From: Leucocoprinus leucothites
Lineage: Eukaryota; Basidiomycota; Agaricomycetes; Agaricales; Agaricaceae
DNA: 64,000 nucleotides
NCBI GenBank assembly: GCA_013368445.1
Contig: JAACJO010000027.1
Coordinates: 372,001 to 436,000, forward strand
Direction of reading: 5' to 3'
Part shown: one piece after another, positions 35,039-46,081 of the stretch
Position numbering within the stretch: the first letter of the stretch is position 1
Layout: each line of letters opens with the position of its first letter
The notes under the pieces: model-generated
What the model was told of the DNA's origin: nothing
The model's database searches: none
Seen by the model: the letters and a program-made list of their open reading frames with translations, nothing else
Translations under genes and position numbers: made by a program

Positions 35039-37690
35039 TACCAAAACCTAGAAAACCTGGCAAACCAATAAAGCTGAGGACTGTGTGTGATGTCCATCAG
35101 CAAAACTTAAATACACAAAAACTCTCTTCCTCCTTACCTGACATTGAGGGCATATTATGCAGAGTTGCTTCTGCTAGGTATAGATCCACCATTGACTTGG
35201 TGGATGCATATGAGCAGATCTGAGTCACACCAGAACATGTCAACTGCACTGCTATAGCCACTCCTAGTAGAACCATGATCAGTCCAGTAATGCAGCAGGA
35301 TGACTGCAATGCCTCTGCCACATTCCAGATGGTAATGACAAGGGTATTTGCACCATACCTTGGAGATTTCTTGGATGTCTACCTCAATGATATTATAATT
35401 TACTTGAACTCACTTGAGGATCACATTCACTACATATGTCTCATCATTGATATCCTAGAGAAGGAGATATTCTATGTCAGTGAACACAAGCTCCACTTCC
35501 TGGAAAAGGAACTATGCATACTTGGTTGTCTGGTCAGTGATGAAGAGATCTGGATGGACCCCAATAAGGTTGACACTCTGTGTTGATGGAAGGTACCCAC
35601 TAACTGTGACTTGCTAAGAGGATTTCTTGGCTCAGTGGGATACCTGGCCAATGATATTAACAACATGTGAGTTCCTATGGGGATATTATCTGAGTTAACT
35701 AGTGATACTGTACCATTTTGATGGGAATACACTCACTAGCATATATTCAATGATGTCAAAAATGCTGCAGCTGTCTGTAGGGACCACCATTGAAAACCCC
35801 TTCAATATGGCCCAAATGCTCCCCCAATTAATGTTGTAACTGACAGATGTGTGACCAGGATTGCTGGTATCATAAGTCAGGGCACTAACTGGAAGGATGC
35901 TAAAATAGCAGCCTTCTTCTTGGTGAAATTGAATTTGGTGCAACAGAACTATCCTGTATATGAAATAGAAATGTTAGCTGGAGTAGAAACTATGATGAGA
36001 CACAGGGACATACTTCAAGGGGCCAAATTCCACTGGTTCACCAACCACAAGGGTCTCACAAACCTTCTAAGACAGAAGGACTTGTCAGGTAGACAAGCTC
36101 AATGGATGGAAAAACTGGCACAGTTTGACTTTGAGGTAGTGTATGTGCCTGGTAGTGATAACATACTCTTAGATGCCTTGTCTAGGATCTACTAAAACAA
36201 TCAGCCAGGCACCATGAGAGCTAGAAGTGAATACACTTACCATGACATAATCAACAATGACCACATGCCATCTCACACAGTGACCATGCCTGTTGTCATT
36301 GGTATGGAGGGCATGGCTACCATTATGGCAATAACAAGGGGATGGACCAAACATTGCATGGAAGTAGACATTGCAACAGAACAGGTCCCAATATCCATTT
36401 CCCAAAAGGAATGGATGGAGGGTGGGAGTGGTACACAAACCATGAAACCTGCTAGGAAACACAATCACAAGTTAGTAAGATTTTAGTAGAAAAGGGAAGA
36501 CTCACCATTCACATACCCACTAGACCATGAGCCAATGTGGTAAACTATGAAAAAGCTGCAGAGGGCACTGCAAGTACACAGACACCCACTATGGTAAACA
36601 AGTCAGGTGATGTGAACATCACACACCCAGCTCTAGGCCCACAACATTCCAGCTCACAACCTTATTCTCTCATTGATCTCCTGCAGAATGCACCTTCTGG
36701 AATCAACATTGTTGATGCCATATAGAATAAATACCACAAGGACCCACAGTTCAGGCCCATCATTGATTCCCCCAAGGAGTACAAGAACTTTTGGCTAGAT
36801 AATGGCTTGCTGTATATCAACATCCAAGGCTCCAAGTAATTATGCATCCCAAACTCCACTACCAACTTCTGAAATGTTCATGAAATCCTCATCTCTGAGG
36901 CTCATTCTATCCTGGCTCATCTGGGAGCCAAGAGAACAGTTGATTACCTGAGAGATCAGGTTTGGTAGAAAGACCTAGTAAAGGATGTAAGTGCCTTCTG
37001 TGAGTCATGCATTACCTGCAAACACAGTAAACCCATGAACCACAAGCCTTATAGTTTATTACAACCTCTACCAGTACTCTCTACTCAGTTGGAGAACATT
37101 GGCATTGATTTTGTAGGACCATTTCCAGAATCCAGAGACTGAGACACCACTTACAATTCCATCACAGTCCTCATTAATTGCTTAACCAGTATGATTCACC
37201 TTATACTGAGCAGAATAAACTACAAAGCTTGTCAGGTAGCAGAGCTCATTTTCTGGGAGTCTATCATCTTCACAGTCTCCCAACATCCATAGTGAGTGAC
37301 TGTGATGCATTGTTTACTAGCACATTCTGGACATGGCTGAATGAACTTATAGGCACCAAACTCCAGATGTCCAGCACATATCACCCTAAATCCAATAGCT
37401 CAACCAAGTGAGCCAACTGAATGATCATTCAGATGCTAAGGCAATGCATCTCGCAAAATCAAAAAAACTGGGTCTCTAAGTTACCAGCCATAGAGTTCAC
37501 TGTCAACTCTGCTCAATCAGAAGTCACTGGGTATGCTCCCTTCTTCCTCAATCATGGCTGCATGCCTTGCTTCTTTATCTGGAATTCTCCTTCAACAACT
37601 GAATACCATGGCATCTGCACCTTTGCTCAGAACATGAAAAATGCTATTATTCAAGCACATGATAGCATACTCACCCACTGAATCAAGGAG

Positions 37691-38174
37691 GTTAGAATAG
37701 CCAACTGCAGGCAAATCCCCTCACCCTTCTGAACAGGTGACCTAGTCTACATCTCCATGAGAAACATCTTGTTTCCTTGTGGACTCACCTGCAGACTCAT
37801 CCCCAAATTCATTGGCCCTTACCCCATTATATGAGACTTCAGCAATAACTCCTACAAAATTGAGTTATCTCAAAATTTGCAGTGACATAGTGTACATGAA
37901 GTTTTCCATGCATCATTATTGTAGATCCACATGCCTAACAATGACTGTCTTTTCCCTGGCCAAATGGATTCACAAGTGTGGGACTTTGAGGAATCTGATC
38001 AAGAATGGATAGTTAACTGAATTTGTGCCCACTCAGGCTCCAAACAAAACACCCTGTTTGAAATTCTTTGGAAATCCAGTGATGTAACCTGGCTACCATA
38101 TGACAAGATAGACCACCTGACTGCTTTAGAACAATACTTTGAGACAATTGGGATTGATAACATAGATCATTTGG
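37691..38174 (+). other. Gamma integrase C-terminal region, degenerate
   Basis: Short open stretches resembling the integrase tail (GDLVYISMRN-like block near 37738) with stops. It runs to the hAT-like element at 38175. Confidence 0.4.
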
Positions 38175-39705
38175 CATTGACCTCAACAATCTGGATTAAT
38201 CCTCAATGACTATAGTTGTGCATTTGGATAGGCTAAATTTGGATTAATCCGGATTATTTCCATATAAGGAATCTCATCTCAGTTTATATGTATTTAAACC
38301 CTAGACCCCATATATCTTCTCTGATAATCCTAGATGAACTGTTATAGTGACACTGGCCCAGTCCTAAGCTGGCATGATAAGTATCGAGTTGATCTTATCA
38401 AAGGGGACTCCTTCTTGGTAGGCAACAAAGTCGCTTACAAAGTCAGAGTTATGATATGGCAATTATAAGAGTAAAGACTTTAGTAACTGAGATCTTAAAG
38501 CTTAAGTTCAATTTGACTTTGTATAGATAAAGGCTCATATTGAGTCTCCACCTAACCAAGTAGAAATAATGTTTCTCCTTAGTAGATGTTGACAACTTAT
38601 ATATGATACAAGTCTGTATCTAAGTATAACTAGGGTCAAGGGCTTGTAATGAAAGAAGAGAAGTGTACAGCTTCCTTAACTCTAATTAAACTATATAAGA
38701 CATGATTTGTCAAAGAAGCTTTAGAAGTTCTTCTAAAGGAGTTCTTCTTTGATCATTTGACTAGATTACAAGGTAAGTCCAAATATAGCTCAGCTATATT
38801 TAATAATCACATGTCATCAAAACATAAACAAAACCAAATGAGTCATAATAAGTTATAACAGGACAAAGTAAACAAGTCAAAACAAACTAGGAAAATACAA
38901 GAACAAATAAGATGAAAACATAATTGCGATATTACTTAAGTAAAGCTAATATTGACTTTGTATTGTATAGGAAACAAATGCTAGATATAATCAATATATA
39001 TAACATGAACTTAAAAATCCCAGATTAATCTGGATTAATCCTTAATTGTAGATTAATCTCTAGAAAATCTGGATAAAATATACATTATTTAAGCGCCAAA
39101 ATTACGCGTTCAATGGAAATTGAACATACAGCTAGTAAAGTGTAACTAATAAGTATTTAAGACCACTACACTATGTGTCTTAAAGATAACTAACAAGCTG
39201 ACCAATATATATATAGTTTTCAACTCTCTTTAAACTATACCCAATCACTAAGTTCAGCTATATAAGAGGTCAAAGGAGAGTATATCATACTCATATAACA
39301 TATTAGCATTGGCCAGAGCCTAATATGCCTATTATAGCCCTTGTATATAGTAGTGCAATTAAGGTAGATAATGACTTAGTCAAATTTTAAAGTAATTAGG
39401 ATCAGAAAATGTTATATATATTAAATGTGCTGTAAATAGTCATATAGATCTATAGTGTAGTAGTCTTAATTGTGATATTAACTATATATAACTAGTAGGT
39501 CCTTAGTTCAAGTCTTGTTGGTAGTGAATTTTGGGTGCTTATTTTACCATCTATTACCAGTCTTCATTAATGACTCTAGTCATGTGATTCTAATCATGTG
39601 CTCTGGGCCTCTTTATATAGAAATAATCTGAATTAATCCAAAATTAGCCTGCCCAAATCCATAACTATAATTGTTGAGGATTAATCCAGATTACTGAGGT
39701 CCCTG
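38175..39705 (+). mobile_element. hAT-like non-autonomous TIR element with nested alpha solo LTR
   Basis: Long imperfect TIRs of about 85-90 bp. The left end is CATTGACCTCAACAATCTGG and the right end, read inward, is CAGGGACCTCAGTAATCTGG. Both contain repeated GGATTAATCC motifs. The direct flank CATTTGG (38168-38174 and 39706-39712) is 7 bp, near the 8 bp typical of hAT. Without the solo LTR the element is about 860 bp and has no transposase. hAT membership rests on the CAGGG end and TSD size only. Confidence 0.65.
38340..39005 (-). repeat. Solo LTR, alpha family, inside the hAT-like element
   Basis: 666 bp, TGTTATAG...ATATAACA, reversed relative to alpha, with a perfect TGAAC duplication (38335-38339 and 39006-39010). 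Confidence 0.95.
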
Positions 39706-39708
39706 CAT

Positions 39709-40830
39709 TTGGTCAGTAATGAATCTCAAATCCCTCTGGATAGTGATGAACAGGTACAATTCACTGCTATCTCATTTGATGCAGACTCAGTAGAAATTGT
39801 AGATATACTAACCTCCTGTTCATTCCCTCTTTCCCAGACTATCTCTCCTCACATTCTAGCCAAATTATTCCCTCTTCATCCCATCTTCATCTCCTTCCCC
39901 TCCATCATCATCCTGACCATGGGAAGATTCAAGAATGTGCTCTGGAAGCCACCCACTGGACTTGAATTTGTTCTTGACCACTACTTCCTCTTTGCCCATT
40001 ATCAAAAACCTACTATATGGACCATCATTGACCCTACCACCAGTGACATCTTCCCATTCCCTCCAGTCACTTGGTGACTCCGGATAATCACTGATGGATC
40101 CATCCAAAGCTCTGATGGGATTCCTCTCAGGTGTTCTGTGCCTATCAGATATGATGACTTTGTCAGAATTTTCAACCAACACAAAACTCTATTCCACATG
40201 TGTTATTGAACTGAAACTTCCAGCCCTTGGGTTATCCCAGAAGGCTCTTGTCACATTGGCAAAAAGGTCCTCAACCTAGAGGTGTTTGAGCACACTGCTC
40301 CACCTTCCAATAAATCCCTCCTATACATCTTGGGCATGCTTGATGACCATGGCATGGTCTCTGAGGATCACTTTGAAGATGTCACCTACACCTTGATTTA
40401 CAAATCTATCAAAGAGGCAAAGATAGAGATCAATTCCAGACCTGATCAATCCAAACCTCATGGATCTCAGTCCAACATCAATAGCAGAAAACCATACAAA
40501 GGAAAGATGGGGAATCAGCATCAATTATGTAACCCCTCTTGCATTAATCATGATGCATCAGTCCTGCTTGGACCTTTCTTGAGCTTCACTCCTTCAATCT
40601 CCAGCCCAACTGCCAAATTGCCTTTAATAACTGGTGACAAACTCCTCTCCTTCCACAACCCTGACAACTCCATCACCTCCAGTTCTACTCAAGTAATTGG
40701 GGCCCAAGTCATTCAACAACCCACTACCATCTCTTCTGCTCTTCTTGATCATGACCATCTGGAGCATGTTGCTCATCAGTTCCTGAACAATGATGCTAAT
40801 CCTTCCACTAGAATGGAGGATAACCATTAG
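39709..40830 (+). other. Gamma 3' region: long open stretches after pol, function unknown
   Basis: Open stretches at 39709-40077 (122 codons) and 40282-40830 (182 codons), unusually long for this degraded element, between the integrase and the 3' LTR. Composition is Ser/Pro/Asn-rich in the second one. No knuckles or known domain. They could be remains of a post-pol ORF of gamma or captured sequence. A GGAGGATGTA purine-rich tract precedes the LTR. Confidence 0.4.
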
Positions 40831-40965
40831 GCTGACAAGGACATAGCCATGATCCACCAGTCTAGTTCTCTGAATCCTGCAGAAGAACCCTCAGATCTTA
40901 ATTGATAAGTTTATGTTCTCATCCCTTTCCCAGTCAACCACTCTTAGGAGTGCTTGGAGGATGTA

Positions 40966-41191
40966 TGTAGCTGTTTTGTGACTTGGTCACTCTATGACTT
41001 ATGCTTATGTTGTTATATGTTTTCCTATATCATCTGTTACCTAAGCTGATGAAGAGTAGATAGTATATATATGAATATTCCTTGTACTAGATACTCTTTG
41101 GACTCTTGAATATCAAACTTTACTTCTGTTGAGTCTTGGTATTCTTGAGTTTCTTTCCATGTGTCACAACTGTTCTCACTCTTGCATCACA
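40966..41191 (+). repeat. Gamma 3' LTR
   Basis: 226 bp copy of 26904-27129; the pogo P2 reading frame resumes just after it. Confidence 0.88.
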
Positions 41192-41439
41192 ATTCAGCAA
41201 GCCATGCCCCTTCTGAAACAAGACTAGAGAGCAACTTGGATTTAATTATTAGTTCAATGCCAAAGTGTGGATGGCCTGGGTCATTTACCAGGAGTGGCTT
41301 TTACACTAGAATAATGTGTTTCATGCTCAACAACACCACATTGTCCTTCTACAGGACAATTCCCCTGGTCACATTGTTTTCCCTAGCCTCACCAATATCT
41401 GGATCATTAATTTTGCACAGAATCTCACATTGCACATCT

Positions 41440-41799
41440 TGTTAGAGGAGGGTAATCCAACCAGACTCAGTCATCTCAGGTAAGTTGGCCATCTTGGCCA
41501 TGTTCAGTCTTCTTGGGGGTCTTGGGGTCCTCAGTGATCTCAGCCTCCTTGGCTTTGACTATTGTTAGCATCATTCTATGTATACACCTTTGTACATGTT
41601 TGTTCCTATATTTGTTTGTATTTGTTTTGGTACTGTACAGTTGGTCTGTGCATCTTGTATATAGTTATGAACACAGCAAGGTTATCACCTTGTCATGTTC
41701 CACCTCAAATACATCATCCCTTACCCAGAATCCTCTAGGCCTGCAAGCTAATTCCCTAGCACTGACAGGATGTCACCATAGACCATGCTTATTCTAACA
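41440..41799 (+). repeat. Solo LTR, family eta
   Basis: 360 bp, starts TGTTAGAGG and ends ATTCTAACA (mirror ends), with a perfect CATCT duplication (41435-41439 and 41800-41804). It interrupts the pogo P2 transposase, which continues at 41800. Strand is arbitrary. Confidence 0.92.
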
Positions 41800-42215
41800 C
41801 ATCTAGCCACTTAATCAAGGAATTATTCAAAGTTTCAAAGCTTATTACCAAACAGATTTCATTGCATGAGCTATTGCCCATTATAATGCTGATCACACTC
41901 TATCTGATATCTACTCTATCAATATACTTAAAGCTATTCAGCTTGGCTGCTCCACCTGGGAAGATGTTGATGTGACTACTATCTGGAACTATTGGAAGAA
42001 AGCAAGTATTCTCCCAGCTTGCAACCCTGGGCCCCCTACCAACTTGATAATCCCCATTTCCACACTCCTTAACCCCTAGAAAACCTATGGTCACACTACT
42101 ACTGATGATCCCATTGCATGTGTTGAGAGAAAATTGAAGTTAGCTCTTGATAAACTTCAGGTTTGGGGAGTCTTGCAGGCAAGTAATCAAATGAGTCTTG
42201 ATATATTGCTCAATC

Positions 42216-42335
42216 TGTTATTGTGATGCCAGCCTGGTCCTAAGCTGGTGTGATAGGTATCAGATTGATCCTATCAAAGGGGACTCCTCAGTAAGTAACA
42301 AAAGTTGTTTACTAAGTTAGTTATAATATGGCAAT
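42216..42335 (-). repeat. Truncated reversed alpha LTR
   Basis: The first 120 bp of a reversed alpha LTR (TGTTATTGTGATGCC start), cut at 42335 by the start of a forward alpha LTR. It lies directly after pogo P2. Confidence 0.8.
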
Positions 42336-42947
42336 TGTTATGTATATTGATTATATCTAGTATTTGTTTCCTTTATAATACAAAGTTGATATTAGCTTTA
42401 TTAAAGTAATATCACAATTATATTTCTCTTTATTTGTCTTTGTATTTTCTTAGTTTGATTTGACTTGTTTACTTTGTCTTGCTATAACTCATTATAACTT
42501 ATTTGGATTTGTTTGTGTTTTAATAACATGTGATTGTTAAATATAGCTATGCTATTTGGACTTATCTTGTGATCTAGTAAGATGATCAAAGAAGAACTTC
42601 TAAAGCTTCTTTGACAGATCACATCTTATATAGTCTAATTAGAGTTAAGAAAGCTATACACTTCTCTTCTTTTATTAGAAGCCCTTAGCCCTAGTTATAC
42701 TCAGATACAGACTTGTATTGTATATAAGCCATCAACATCTACCAAGGAGAAACATTATATCTCCTTGGTTAGGTGGAGACTCAATACAAGCCTCTATCTA
42801 AACAAAGTCAAATTGAACTTAAGCTACTTAGGCCTCAATTACTGAAGTCTATAACTCTTATAATCACTGTATTATAACTTTGACATAGTAACAACTTTGT
42901 CACTTACTGGGAAGAAGTCCTCTTTAATTGGATCAATCCATTACTTA

Positions 42948-44542
42948 CAGTGGCTCAAAAAACTGTCCCAATGTTTTCGCATTTTGGACATATTTGCTAA
43001 TACCACAGCAGATATATGGCCTAGCATCCTGAAAATATTCACACAGGTACCTTGACATATTGGGCACATATATTCCCATGATCACATGACCTTGTACATC
43101 AATGAATTATTAATGAATTATCAAAAATATCTACTCATTTGGGACAGTTTTTTGACTCCCTGTTATCTACCTACTCAATACTTTGTATGACCTCCTCTTG
43201 CCCTGATAACTGCTTCAATCCTTCTGGACATGCTTTCTATCAGCTTTTGGCACCTTTTTGCTGGAATATTATTCCACTCCTCCACTAGTCTCTCCCACAA
43301 TTCAAATACTCCCTTTGGTGGTCTTTCATATGCCTTCAGCTGGTCCTTCAGGTAGGTCCAGAGGTGTTCAATGGGATTTAGGTCAGGGTACTGTGCAGGC
43401 CATGATAGAACTTGAATGTTGTTGTCCACAAACCATTGTTGTCCCAGTTTTGAGGTGTGTTTTGGGTCATTATCCTGCTGGAATATCCTCTCCTCCTCCT
43501 CTATCTCCAACTTTTCAAAGCTTTCCACCACCCCATTGTCCAAATTCTCGCAGTATTGCACTGCATCCATATTTCCTTGACCTTCTATTAGCTTTCCTAC
43601 CCCATTCCACCCCATACACCCCCACACCATCATGTTACCACCTCCTCCATGTTTGACAGTAGGGAGAGTGGTCCTATCTGACAGTGGTTCCCCCCTCTCC
43701 TTCCAGGTATACACCTTTCCATCTGACCCAATCCTGTTGATCTTTGTTTCATCTGTCCACAACACCCTCTTCCAGTCCTCCACTATCCAATTCCTATGTT
43801 CATGTACAAAGTCAAGGTGTTCCTCATGATGTCACTTTTTGAGTAGAGGTTGTTTGATCTTAGTTACAGAGTGAAATCCATTGTCCTGAAGGGTATTTCT
43901 GACAGTTTGGGGTGTGACAGGGTCAGACAGAGTAGAGTTAATGAAATTTGTAGCCTGCACAGCATTGTCTAGCTTTCCAGAGGTTATTTGGTGAATTATT
44001 ACTTTTTTATCACGAGGAGAAAGCTTGGAAAGATGTCCTCTCTTGTTGTTTTCCTTGTCCCCATCAGCTTCTTTCTTGATCCTCCCAATAGTAGACTTGC
44101 CTAGACCAGTTTTATGTTCAATCTGGCACAAGGAGTGGCCATCTTTGAGAAGAGAAGTGACTTGAGAGTATTGGGTAGAGGAGATAGCTTTCATAATGTA
44201 GTGGTAGGAAGAAAGACAGTTGTAGCCATCTCAACATGTCAACCAAGGTCACATGATCTTGTTTAGTACTCCCACACCTGCCCTGATGCTCCCCTGGCAT
44301 GTTACAAGGTAAATACTAGGAGGTTGACAGGGAGTCAAAAAACTGTCCCAAATGAGTAGATATTTTCGATAATTCATTAATAATTCATTGATGTACAAGG
44401 TCATGTGATCATGGGAGTATATATCCCCAATATGTCAAGGTACCTGTGTGAATATTTTCAGGATGCTAGGCCATATATCTGCTGTGGTATCAGCAAATAT
44501 GTCCAAAATGCGAAAACATCAGGACAGTTTTTTGAGCCACTG
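42948..44542. mobile_element. Tc1/mariner element, copy A
   Basis: 1595 bp with TA on both sides (42946-42947, 44543-44544) and long inverted repeats of about 210 bp starting CAGTGGCTCAAAAAACTG. It is inserted in an alpha LTR. It encodes a minus-strand transposase broken by a single stop. Confidence 0.95.
43175..44194 (-). pseudogene. Tc1/mariner transposase, copy A (one UGA)
   Basis: 340 codons including the stop, in one frame from ATG 44194. N-terminal HTH pair (SLCQIEHKTGLGKSTIGRIK and a PVTPQTVRNTL block), then DDE catalytic core: TDETK, QQDNDPKH and PDLNPIEHLW, with 34 residues between second Asp and Glu (DD34E). The only interruption is TGA at 43832, where copy B has CGA (Arg). So this copy was inactivated by one CpG transition. 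The gene fills most of the space between the TIRs, with no other ORF. Confidence 0.9.
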
Positions 44543-46081
44543 TATCATACAGCTTATGACCAGGCTGGCATCACTATAACATTAAGTAAAAACAATCCTT
44601 CTCTGTTAAGGTATGGAGCATTAGGAATATGCATGTGTTATATAAGTAGTCTAGCACCAAAATGTCAAGGGGAATTATGATGACAACATGGATTTCTGAG
44701 GTAAAGTAGCTCCTAGGGAAGTTTCAGACAGGGCTAGTGAACATTTCCTAGGAACTAAAATGTTGAAAAAACCATTGTATAATATTTAATTACAAGTTTT
44801 TTATTTTTTTGACAAAAGTTGCTCAAAATGTCATATTAAACCATTTGGCAAAGGTCAAGAGGCAGTGAGGCTCTGCAAAGTGCGATATTTTGCCACTTAC
44901 ATAATACAATCATGTGATATCTAGAGTGTCAGAAAGGCAAAAGAAAATAAGAAAGAAATATCCAAAAATTGCAAAAAACCACTCAAGTTACATGGGAAAT
45001 CATTCAAAGGCAAATTGGGTATGACTAAGGAACCTAGTCAGGGCAAACCAGCAGAAAAGTCCACCCCAAAACTCAATTTCTAGTCCTTTAGATCATAGAA
45101 TGGACTCCTACTCTCCTTCTGTAGTGGATCTTCAGCCTTCTGTTGTTCCAGAGCCAGCTTCTGAGTCATCTGGCTGTGATGGAGGTGTCTACAGTAGTGC
45201 TGATGGGTCAGAGGGTGACAGAGATGAGGAGGAATGTGAAGAGATACCAACAGAAAGTGAGGTTCAGAAGTTTGCAGCCACCATGCAGGCAGTGTTTCAG
45301 GTCATATTTTGAGTGGAAATGGAGGCCCCAGGGAATAAACCAAAATGCCCTCAACATTATACTGGAAACTCTGCAAGAACAAAGCAACATTATGCTACAA
45401 AACAATGAAAATTAGCCAAGAAAGGTCAAGGGATGATTGATCAATTCCTTACCTCTCCTGAAGCTCAAAGCGAAGCTCAGGGCAGCCAGATCGTCAAAGA
45501 CAATGTCCCAGACAGTAAAGAAGAGTATATTGAAAAGATTGAGGTTGAGGATGAGATGGAGGAGCATCTAGAACACATTTTTGGTCTGGAGGAGAATGAT
45601 GTGAGTTACAATGAGTTTTCTACCCATATTGAACTCACCACTGTCTAGAAACCCAAGAATGTGACGGATACCATTGAAACAATCCTTCAGCAATGGGATA
45701 AGCATGTCCTAGAGGCTAGAAACACTGTTAGAAATCTTTTACAAGACATAAAACATTGAAACATACCTCTTGATGACAGCCCAAAGTCATAGGCAGACTG
45801 GTCCTTGAACCAGATGTTCTACAAGGACTTTCCAGCACTCCAGCAAGCAAAGAGCAAGCTTACCTCCCTATCTAAGGACAAAAGGCTTGCCCCTCTCACC
45901 CAAACTTGCCTCCTATCCATGACTGCCACCCTCAACTTCTATCTTGATGTAGAGCTCAGCTATAGCTAGCATGAGATATCAGTTCTTGCTACTAAAGCTG
46001 CATGCCAAAGTATCAGTCATGCACAAACCATAAGAACATGGATATACAATTACCTGCACAATGGAGAACTTCCACTCTATA

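Larger units (their letters stand above)
29401..37690 (+). pseudogene. Gamma pol: protease, RT, RNase H, integrase, interrupted by X1
   Basis: Linker with acidic stretches (29460-30650); protease IDTGS near 30745-30760. The RT N-terminal part (WRPSCCPDALLN, KKEAYIKSG) runs to 31362, where transposon X1 is inserted, and resumes at 35041 (PGKPIKLRTVCDV). RT box YLNDI (Asp to Asn) near 35379-35393. RNase H about 35830-36190 with the NHKGLTNLLRQKDLSGRQAQWMEKL region. Integrase zinc finger about 36900-37030, GIDFVGPF near 37099, SDCDALF near 37294, and a HPKSN block near 37382. Many stops. No chromodomain was seen after it. Confidence 0.8.
26904..41191 (+). mobile_element. Element gamma: 14.3 kb Ty3/gypsy element with short LTRs and nested insertions
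   Basis: Bounded by 226-bp LTRs (26904-27129 and 40966-41191) that start TGTAGCTG and end GCATCACA. Flanks ATTCC and ATTCA agree at four of five bases, so this is a probable decayed TSD inside pogo P2. It contains gag, protease, RT, RNase H and integrase in order. It was enlarged by X1 (31363-35038) and a hAT-like element (38175-39705), each carrying a solo LTR. All domains have stops. Without insertions it would be about 9 kb. Confidence 0.88.
26640..42215 (+). pseudogene. Pogo-like transposase P2, split by insertions
   Basis: Pieces 26640-26903, 41192-41439 and 41800-42215 join into one DDE transposase of the pogo/Fot1 (Tc1/mariner) type. First catalytic box IYNTDKT (normally DET) near 26675-26700. 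Then a candidate 59-bp intron 26711-26769 with a TACTAAT branch site, a PDHGLSDKYVPG block, and an NVDGSDKLLPLIIGK block that ends at the insertion of gamma. After gamma come HIVLLQDNSPGH (near 41335-41370) and NLTLHI, which is split by solo LTR eta. The NQGIIQSFKAYY block resumes after 41800. The 5' HTH region is missing. Stops make it inactive. Confidence 0.8.
42336..44608 (+). mobile_element. Alpha 5' LTR plus start of leader, interrupted by Tc1 copy A
   Basis: LTR from TGTTATGT (42336) to ATAACA (44581), about 649 bp once Tc1-A is removed. It is followed by 27 bp of alpha leader including a decayed primer site (AAGTAAAAACAAT). The leader stops at CTCTGTTA (44608), exactly where transposon X2 begins. 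The other half of this leader is found reversed at 51780-52031. Confidence 0.85.
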
